Assembly: GCA_015486905.1 (NCBI GenBank)
Contig: WFQV01000411.1
Span: 1-5,786 of the forward strand
Reading direction: 5' to 3'
Length of the DNA: 5,786 nt
DNA from: Melioribacteraceae bacterium
GTDB taxonomy: Bacteria > Bacteroidota > Ignavibacteria > Ignavibacteriales > Melioribacteraceae
In this document: one piece after another, positions 1 through 4,734 of the stretch
Numbering within the stretch: the stretch's first letter is position 1
How the letters are laid out: every line of letters begins with the position of its first letter
The notes under the pieces: generated by a model
Databases searched by the model: none
Told to the model about the DNA's origin: nothing
What the model saw: the letters and a program-made list of their open reading frames with translations, nothing else
Made by a program: the position numbers and the translations under genes

Positions 1-273
1 CTTTCGGATGCTTGCGAGAGCTTTACGGATAAAATGGTTGTAGGGATTAAACCCAACAAAGAAAAAATTGATTATTATTTGCGTAATTCTTTAATGCTTG
101 TAACGGCGCTTAATCCTTACATAGGTTACGATAATGCCGCTAAGGTTGCCAAAAAGGCTCACGCCGAAAACAAAACATTGAAAGAAGCTGCTGTTGAATT
201 GGGACTTCTAACGGCAGAACAGTTTGACGAATACGTACGCCCCGAAAAAATGATTGGACCAAAGGAAGCTTAA
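1..273 (+). CDS. fumC: Class II fumarate hydratase, C-terminal fragment (5' end outside window)
   Basis: The reading frame is open from base 1 and ends at TAA 271-273, giving the last 90 residues of a protein that starts upstream of the window. Seen: an L-x-DAC-x-SF-x-D opening, then SLMLVTALNPYIGYDNAAK, then TLKEAAVELG, LTAEQFDEYV and a final RPEKMIGP. This order is characteristic of the C-terminal domain of class II (iron-independent) fumarases, homotetramers that interconvert fumarate and malate in the cytoplasm as part of the TCA cycle. The catalytic parts lie upstream and cannot be checked. Related superfamily members (aspartase, argininosuccinate lyase) are alternatives, but the ALNPxIGYD and RPExMxGP signatures favour fumarase. 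A strong palindrome plus T-run about 65 bp after the stop is a plausible terminator. The ATG at 34 is internal, not a start. Confidence 0.93.
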   Translation, partial: LSDACESFTDKMVVGIKPNKEKIDYYLRNSLMLVTALNPYIGYDNAAKVAKKAHAENKTLKEAAVELGLLTAEQFDEYVRPEKMIGPKEA

Positions 274-338
274 ATTTAGCTGTTAACGGGTGTTATTTTT
301 ACCCTGTAATAACGCTATTAAATTAAGTTCGGTTTTGT

Positions 339-370
339 AGGGACAGCTCGCGAGCTGTCCCTGCTTTTTT
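339..370 (+). terminator. 24-bp perfect palindrome plus T6: likely rho-independent terminator of fumC
   Basis: Positions 339-350 (AGGGACAGCTCG) are perfectly mirrored by 351-362, and six T residues follow at 365-370. A GC-rich stem followed by a T-run on the plus strand, 65 bp after the fumC stop, fits an intrinsic terminator. The minus side has no comparable T-run, so it looks one-directional. The stem is fully symmetric with no separate loop, and it is longer than a terminator needs. Palindromes of this kind also occur as dispersed REP-like repeats, so it may be a repeat unit that also terminates transcription. Confidence 0.6.
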
Positions 371-475
371 AAATTTCTCAACGTGAATGTTTTTCAATTC
401 CGTTCTCAAATTCGTATATTTAATTCCGCTTTTGTTTTTGATAACATTAATGAATCCACTAAAGAAAGGGCTAAA

Positions 476-491
476 AACCGTTGAAACGGTT
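476..491. repeat. Small hairpin, left arm of the inverted-duplicate element
   Basis: AACCGTT and AACGGTT form a 7-bp stem around a GA dinucleotide. On the minus strand the stem runs into TTTTT, so it could weakly terminate transcription coming from the anti-sigma gene about 205 bp away. Its partner in the other arm is at 563-578. Confidence 0.65.
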
Positions 492-514
492 ATAATGTAC
501 AATAAGTATTATAT

Positions 515-540
515 TAACCCCCGACTTAAGTCGGGGGTTA
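515..540. repeat. 26-bp perfect palindrome at the centre of the element
   Basis: TAACCCCCGACTT (515-527) is exactly mirrored by 528-540. It contains a run of five C paired with five G and a central CTTAAG. It is the symmetry centre of the larger element, lying 23 nt from the left small hairpin and 22 nt from the right one. As RNA or single-stranded DNA it would form a very stable stem. Confidence 0.8.
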
Positions 541-562
541 GCAATAACTTAGAGACATCAGT

Positions 563-578
563 AACCGCTTCAGCGGTT
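563..578. repeat. Small hairpin, right arm of the inverted-duplicate element
   Basis: AACCGCT and AGCGGTT form a 7-bp stem around TC (GA when read on the minus strand). Read in that orientation it matches the 476-491 hairpin except for one base pair, which is changed on both sides of the stem (T-A in one arm, C-G in the other). Confidence 0.65.
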
Positions 579-696
579 TATAAATTTTTGAATTTGCGTA
601 ATAATCACCTTTTTTAAGTGGGCTCATTAATAGCTTGCGGAAACAAAACATCCGAATAATTTTATTGTATTATTTGAGTTAGTGTAAGAGAGGGGA

Positions 697-936
697 TTAT
701 TTGTCGTTTAGACCGAGATAGGAAATCAAGCGGTTGTGTGCGTCTTCGGGTAATTCCACGTTGTAAATTTTGTAGAACTTGATTGTATTATCAACAGAAT
801 CAAAGAAATGTCTGCAGTTTTCACATTCATTTAAATGCTCTTTTATTTTCTTGCACTTTGGCGAGTCGAAATTTTCACCTGCATGGTCGCAAATGTAACT
901 CATTACTTCCTTGCACGAGATGTTTTTTTTACTCAT
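697..936 (-). CDS. Small zinc-binding (ZAS-type) anti-sigma factor
   Basis: A 79-aa protein with the zinc anti-sigma signature H34-x3-C38-x2-C41 and a preceding Cys at position 8. The spacing C8/H34/C38/C41 equals that of the zinc ligands I recall for RsrA (C11/H37/C41/C44). Two more cysteines, C16 and C28, could take part in redox chemistry. No membrane segment is visible, so it should be cytoplasmic, holding the adjacent sigma factor inactive until a signal releases it. The tail LPEDAHNRLISYLGL resembles short anti-sigma C-termini. The ATG at 936 overlaps the sigma stop by 8 bp (ATGAGTAA), implying translational coupling. A TTG two codons upstream (942) is a possible alternative start. The family call rests on the zinc motif plus linkage. 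The stimulus (thiol oxidation or other) is inference. Confidence 0.85.
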   Translation of the reverse strand: MSKKNISCKEVMSYICDHAGENFDSPKCKKIKEHLNECENCRHFFDSVDNTIKFYKIYNVELPEDAHNRLISYLGLNDK

Positions 937-1492
937 TTCCAAATGTCTTATCTAGTTCTTTTCTTAAAAATGCTCTTGCTCTGTGTAGCCGGGATTTTAC
1001 CGCTGGGACTGTCAGCCCCACAATCTTACCCGTCTCGGCTGTTGAAAGCCCTTCGACGTCTCTAAGTACGAAAACAATTCTGTAATCATACGGTAATTTG
1101 TCAATAGCGCTGTCCAAAATATTTCTCAGCTCTTTATTTTCCGTTACTTTTTCAGGCGTTACTTTCCAGTCGGCAATGTTGCTTTCATCTATTAAAGAAT
1201 TATCGTCGTCAAGCGAGGCGTAATGTTTGTTCTTTTGAGCCCTTGCCATCATCAGGCAATGGTTCGAAACAATCGTGTAAAGCCATGTAGAGAACTTGGA
1301 CCGCCCGGAAAATTGTTTAATGGATTTTACCATGCTCATAAAAGTTTCCTGCATGGTGTGCTCTGCTTTCTCGCGGTCCCTACAAACTTTAAAAGAAAAA
1401 TTGTAAATTGTCTGTTCGTAACGTTTAACCAATTCCGTCAGTGCCTTGGCATCGCCGTCCTGTGCTTTCTTTATTAACTCCGATTCAGTCAT
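929..1492 (-). CDS. ECF-family RNA polymerase sigma factor (sigma-70 family, group 4)
   Basis: A 187-aa protein, normal size for an ECF sigma factor with only regions 2 and 4. Region 2 spans about residues 20-86, including the core-binding stretch AEHTMQETF (43-51) and the -10-recognition part SKFSTWLYTIVSNHCL (65-80). Region 4 spans about 121-178, with LPYDYRIVFVLRDVEGLS and the helix-turn-helix GKIVGLTVPAVKSRLHRAR (155-173). The usual AED of region 2.2 is AEH here (H45), a small deviation. It directs RNA polymerase to a stress or signal regulon. It is first in a two-gene minus-strand unit with its presumed anti-sigma factor, overlapping by 8 bp. Start ATG 1490-1492 has no Shine-Dalgarno sequence but gives a standard N-terminus. 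A possible self-recognised promoter lies immediately upstream. The regulon cannot be told from this window. Confidence 0.93.
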   Translation of the reverse strand: MTESELIKKAQDGDAKALTELVKRYEQTIYNFSFKVCRDREKAEHTMQETFMSMVKSIKQFSGRSKFSTWLYTIVSNHCLMMARAQKNKHYASLDDDNSLIDESNIADWKVTPEKVTENKELRNILDSAIDKLPYDYRIVFVLRDVEGLSTAETGKIVGLTVPAVKSRLHRARAFLRKELDKTFGNE

Positions 1493-1678
1493 TCAATACG
1501 ATGATTTTTAATAAGTTAGGTTTCAAAAAATTTGCTTTTAATCAAGAATAAAATTTAAATTGAGTTACAAATTTAATACTTTAGTAAGTCTTAATCCATT
1601 TGGAGTTTACAAGCCGGCGTCAATGAATTTAAGACGTGTTAGAATTGAAAGAAAAAACTAAAGCAATAGAGAGTAAAA
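1493..1678. promoter_or_regulatory. Divergent intergenic region between sigma factor and sensor genes
   Basis: This 186-bp AT-rich spacer must hold the promoters of both the minus-strand sigma unit and the plus-strand sensor operon. On the plus strand TTTG at 1599-1602, followed 21 bp later by TGAATTTA (1624-1631), loosely recalls the Bacteroidota promoter form (TTTG, then TAnnTTTG) but matches poorly. No operator dyad stands out. Confidence 0.4.
1495..1525 (-). promoter_or_regulatory. Candidate ECF-type promoter for the sigma/anti-sigma unit
   Basis: Read on the minus strand, TGAAACCT (1525-1518) is followed after 17 bases by CGTATT (1500-1495). A GAAAC-like -35 with a CGT-containing -10 at 16-17 bp resembles ECF sigma promoters, which are often autoregulated. 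The -10 lies only 2 bp from the start codon, so transcription would begin at or inside the ATG, giving a leaderless or mis-assigned start. This makes the call weak. Confidence 0.25.
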
Positions 1679-3823
1679 ATGAACAAAGGGTTAATTAATT
1701 TAATATCTTCAAACAAATTGTTCGAGGGTGTTGACATTTCCAAAGTTGACTTCGGGAATATTGGCGGCAACCTTCTTACTTTTTCGGAAGGCACATTAAT
1801 TTTTTCGGAGGGGGACACAAGTGCCGAAGTGTATTTGGTGATGGACGGCAGAGTAAACGTGCTTCGTAAAAGCACGCTCGGGACCAAAGGGGATGAATTG
1901 TTCGAAAAAGATTCTTTCTTTGGCTTTGAAGAATTTCTTGAAGATGTTAATAGAATTTGTACCGCTATTGCTTTAACCGATGCTTATTTGATTTCCTTTA
2001 ATAAAGAAGAAACCCGAATTCTTATTCGGCAGAACGAGAAAATAAAAGAAAACATTGTTAAATACAGCAATGTTCCTAATGTCGATCAAATTCACCGTTT
2101 CCTTGTGGAAGAGGAGTTAAAAGAAGAAGGGGTAACGGAGTTTGTTGAGGCGAAGCCCGAAAAGATTGTCGAAGAAAATAAAGAAAAGCAAAAGGAAGAA
2201 ATTCCTGCGGTTGTGGATGAAAACATTGATTTGGATATTGTTTCGCCCCCCATTGAAGAAGCCGAAGTACCTCAGGAAGAGAACATTGAAAATGAAATGT
2301 TAAATTATTACGGTGATTCTTCGGGAAACGCTGCACCGGAGGAAGTTGAAGAAGAACCGGCTCCGGAAATAAATAAGACGGAAGAAATTCAAAAACCGGT
2401 ACTTCCGGAAGTGCCGAAAGGGATAACCGATTTGCCTGGCGATTTGTGGGGTGACGAAGGTGAAGAAAATCAACCGGAAATATCAACCCCCTCTTTTGAC
2501 ATTGCTCCTGTTTCTCCTCTTGAGGAGGAAGAAAATCCCGGAGAGGCAGAAGTAACGGAAACCCCTATGATTATTGAGAAAGAACCCCATAGAGAAGAGG
2601 AGCACAGATTAGAAAGCGGTGAACCGAAAGATGTGTCCGAGCAGATCCCTGAAACCGAAAGCTCTACGGAATTGACTATAGATTTTACAAAAATATCCGA
2701 AGACGCGGATAAAATTTTTCTCTCGCAGAATGAGAACGAACTGAATTCTAATTTTCTAAATTTGGTGAAAACCGCTCTGAACGTTGAAGTGGTGCTTTTC
2801 TTTAAATTCGACGGGAAAGAAAATTTAGTTGCGGATTTCAAAAAGGGTGAAACGGAAATTACTATTTCCGAATCGCTTGAGGGAAGTTCTTTCGGTAATT
2901 CTTTCCGAGACAACAAACCTCAGATTATTTCCTTACCCGGTGACTGGGAAAAATTGGAGACCAAAAATCTTCAACAATTGGGAATAGACATACGCAATTT
3001 ATTGATTTACCCTGTCCGAACCCCAACGGAAAAATTAGGCGTGTTAACTTTAATCAATAAGAAGTCGGGTGAATTTACGGAAGAGGATGTAAATTCCCTC
3101 CGAAGATTAAAGGATTTGTACGAAGCAAGATTAAAACAATTCGCCTTTGCCCGCTCGCAGTTTTTGTCTCTAAAAGAAAATATTTACCAGCGTCTTGTTA
3201 ATTTTTTAACCGCCAACGTAAAAGAGAAAATAATTATTGCTAAGAAATACAGCGAGAAAGCTCTAACGGAAGATGAACCGAAAAACTTAATTGAGTTAAC
3301 AATAGAGCAGCTTGATCTTGCTCGGAAAGCCGTAAGCGAAATAGACTTGTTGAAAATAGAGCCTAAAGATTTGCGCTTGGTTGAACTTAATTTAAATGAT
3401 TACATTGAGAAGTTTTTTGCAGAGAATGAAGAGCTTCTTAAATCAAAATATATTAACGTGTTCAAGAATCTTGAGGCGGATGTATTTGTCAAAATAGATG
3501 CCGAACTAATGAAGACGGCGTTGACAAAAGTATGTGAAAATGCCTGCGAGTCGATGCCTTTCGGTGGGAATTTTGTGATTAAGTCGTTCGCCGAGGGTAA
3601 CAACGTTATTCTTTCTTTCATTGACAACGGTAACGGAATTGAAGAGGAAAATATTCCCTTGATTTTCGAACCTTTCGTAGCCTTTGCCAAGGAAGGACAT
3701 CCCGGATTGGGACTTGCCATAGCTAAGAAAATTATTGAAACTCACAAAGGAACTATTTCGGCAAAGTTAAACGATAAACAAGGAATTACAATAGAGGTTA
3801 AACTTCCAACCGTTCAATATTAA
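1679..3823 (+). CDS. Soluble multidomain sensor: CNB-like, acidic linker, GAF, histidine-kinase-type ATPase without an evident phosphoacceptor His
   Basis: A 714-aa protein with no signal peptide or membrane segment. Residues about 13-130 form a cyclic-nucleotide-binding-like domain (GTLIFSEGDTSAEVYLVMDG at 38-57; degenerate phosphate cassette around G82-R92, lacking the Gly-Glu pair of CRP). Residues 141-340 are a low-complexity linker, by hand count 52 Glu, 10 Asp and 21 Pro. Residues about 341-485 resemble a GAF domain (LLIYPVRTPTEKLGVLTLIN, then FTEEDVNSLRRL). A helical segment, 486-562, precedes an HATPase_c domain with N box E620-N621, G1 D649-x-G-x-G653, F box IFEPF and G2 G673-x-x-GLGL. 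No histidine lies in 486-562, where a DHp domain should carry it. Start ATG 1679 is the first possible, with an in-frame TAG four codons upstream. It leads an operon with miaA and probably senses a cytoplasmic ligand. Its output is unknown. Confidence 0.85.
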   Translation: MNKGLINLISSNKLFEGVDISKVDFGNIGGNLLTFSEGTLIFSEGDTSAEVYLVMDGRVNVLRKSTLGTKGDELFEKDSFFGFEEFLEDVNRICTAIALTDAYLISFNKEETRILIRQNEKIKENIVKYSNVPNVDQIHRFLVEEELKEEGVTEFVEAKPEKIVEENKEKQKEEIPAVVDENIDLDIVSPPIEEAEVPQEENIENEMLNYYGDSSGNAAPEEVEEEPAPEINKTEEIQKPVLPEVPKGITDLPGDLWGDEGEENQPEISTPSFDIAPVSPLEEEENPGEAEVTETPMIIEKEPHREEEHRLESGEPKDVSEQIPETESSTELTIDFTKISEDADKIFLSQNENELNSNFLNLVKTALNVEVVLFFKFDGKENLVADFKKGETEITISESLEGSSFGNSFRDNKPQIISLPGDWEKLETKNLQQLGIDIRNLLIYPVRTPTEKLGVLTLINKKSGEFTEEDVNSLRRLKDLYEARLKQFAFARSQFLSLKENIYQRLVNFLTANVKEKIIIAKKYSEKALTEDEPKNLIELTIEQLDLARKAVSEIDLLKIEPKDLRLVELNLNDYIEKFFAENEELLKSKYINVFKNLEADVFVKIDAELMKTALTKVCENACESMPFGGNFVIKSFAEGNNVILSFIDNGNGIEEENIPLIFEPFVAFAKEGHPGLGLAIAKKIIETHKGTISAKLNDKQGITIEVKLPTVQY

Positions 3824-3824
3824 A

Positions 3825-4733
3825 ATGAATCCGTTGGTAATAATTTTAGGACCTACGGCAGTCGGTAAAACCCGCATTGCCGCAAAGCTTTGTGCCGAGT
3901 TCAACGGTGAAATTATTTCTGCCGACTCCCGCCAGGTTTACATTGGAATGGACATCGGTACGGGCAAAGATTTGGAAGATTACGTTGTTGACGGTTTCAC
4001 CGTACCACACCATCTGATTGACATAATAGAACCTACCGAAGAATTTAATCTTTTTAGCTTTGTCGAATATTTTATTTCCGCTTTTGAAAATATTACACGG
4101 TGTGGGAAAGTCCCTTTCCTTACGGGCGGAACGGCGCTTTACATCGACGCTGTTCTGAAAAGGTACAAACTTTCCAAAGTCTCCTTTCGAAATAGACAAA
4201 ATGAATTGGAAAAATTAACGTTGGAAGAGCTTCAAAAAAAGTTGCTTAATTTAAAACCGAATCTTCACAACAAAACGGATTTACTTTCCAAGGAGCGCGC
4301 AATAAGAGCAATAATAATTGCCGAGGATTCTTCTTACAATTCAACCCTCTCGTTTCCCGAATTCAAAGAACTTGTAATTGGGGTTAGGGACGAAAGGGAA
4401 GAATTGAAAAAGCGGATTGAACAAAGATTAAAACAAAGATTGGAAAACGGAATGATTGAGGAAGCTGAAAGCCTTGTAAATAAAGGGGTTTCATTGAACA
4501 AACTGAAATTTTTCGGCCTTGAGTACAAGTACTTGGCGATGTTCTTAAACGGTGAAATCAATTACGAAGAGATGTTTCGCAAGCTAAACCGGGACATTGC
4601 AAAGTTTGCAAAAAGACAAATGACTTGGTTTAGAAAAATTGAAAGAGATGGGACAAAAATAAATTGGATTCTCCCGGGGGAATTCCGTAGAGCGGAGGAA
4701 TTGGTTCAAGAATATTTAAACAGGCAAAATTAA
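3825..4733 (+). CDS. miaA: tRNA dimethylallyltransferase (isopentenyl-tRNA transferase), Bacteroidota-type variant
   Basis: A 302-aa protein of typical family length. MiaA transfers a dimethylallyl group from DMAPP to N6 of A37 in tRNAs reading codons that begin with U, the first step toward ms2i6A, which stabilises codon pairing. Seen: P-loop GPTAVGKT (9-16), SADSRQVY (32-39) with the catalytic-type Asp34, HHLIDIIEP (62-70), GGTALYI (101-107, normally GGTGLYI), FFGLEYKYL (229-237) and the tRNA-binding-type end FAKRQMTWFR (261-270). IGTGKD (44-49) replaces the usual IGTAKP, and the middle segment is short and Lys-rich. These differences match a second MiaA type I recall from Bacteroidota, so a canonical miaA may exist elsewhere in the genome. 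The ATG follows the sensor stop after one base, with no Shine-Dalgarno sequence, suggesting coupled translation. Confidence 0.92.
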   Translation: MNPLVIILGPTAVGKTRIAAKLCAEFNGEIISADSRQVYIGMDIGTGKDLEDYVVDGFTVPHHLIDIIEPTEEFNLFSFVEYFISAFENITRCGKVPFLTGGTALYIDAVLKRYKLSKVSFRNRQNELEKLTLEELQKKLLNLKPNLHNKTDLLSKERAIRAIIIAEDSSYNSTLSFPEFKELVIGVRDEREELKKRIEQRLKQRLENGMIEEAESLVNKGVSLNKLKFFGLEYKYLAMFLNGEINYEEMFRKLNRDIAKFAKRQMTWFRKIERDGTKINWILPGEFRRAEELVQEYLNRQN

Positions 4734-4734
4734 A

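Larger units (their letters stand above)
446..631. repeat. Inverted-duplicate element: two arms meeting at a central palindrome (REP-pair- or MITE-like)
   Basis: Two arms lie head to head around the centre at 527/528. The outer ends 446-469 and 608-631 are inverted copies matching at 20 of 24 positions by hand, beginning ATTAATGA and followed by CCACT. Each arm then has a 7-bp hairpin with a GA loop (476-491; 563-578 read on the minus strand), a spacer of 23 or 22 nt containing ATGT and TAAGT in the same order, and TAACCCCCGACTT at the centre. The right arm has about 22 extra bases between its outer end and its hairpin. No target-site duplication is visible just outside the ends. It encodes no transposase; it could be a non-autonomous mobile element, a REP-type pair or a structured RNA. 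The identity is inferred; the symmetry is seen directly. Confidence 0.7.
274..696. other. Intergenic region between convergent genes, rich in palindromes
   Basis: This 423-bp stretch separates the fumC stop from the stop of the minus-strand anti-sigma gene. It contains no convincing gene. It holds a palindrome with T-run (339-370) and an inverted-duplicate element (446-631), listed separately. Positions 371-445 and 632-696 are AT-rich and show no recognisable feature. No T-tailed hairpin sits directly behind the anti-sigma stop. The nearest candidate on the minus strand is the small hairpin at 476-491, which is followed there by five T residues. Confidence 0.8.

Noticed and set aside
292..313. 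Weak hairpin GTTATT / AATAAC just after fumC
   Set aside because: A 6-bp AT-only stem with a 10-nt loop and no following T-run is too weak. The palindrome at 339-362 is a much better terminator.
387..617. 76-codon plus-strand open frame with a hydrophobic N-terminus
   Set aside because: It runs straight through the palindromes of the inverted-duplicate element, has no recognisable domain and no ribosome binding site. The hydrophobic part comes from T-rich DNA. The repeat explains the sequence better.
446..631. CRISPR array or tRNA/rRNA gene in the palindrome-rich region
   Set aside because: There are no regularly spaced direct repeats with unique spacers and no cloverleaf or rRNA-like sequence. 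The repeats are inverted, not direct.
783..1085. Plus-strand open frames over the anti-sigma and sigma genes
   Set aside because: They are antisense shadows of two well-supported minus-strand genes and show no family motifs.
1618..1623. CGTCAA as an ECF -10 element for the sensor operon
   Set aside because: No GAAC-like -35 lies 16-17 bp upstream; GGAGTTT at 1602-1608 is too close (9 bp).
2076..2916. Long minus-strand open frames opposite the sensor's linker and GAF region
   Set aside because: They arise from the Glu/Pro-rich codon bias of the sense gene (GAA read as TTC gives Phe/Leu/Ser-rich nonsense) and have no domain features.
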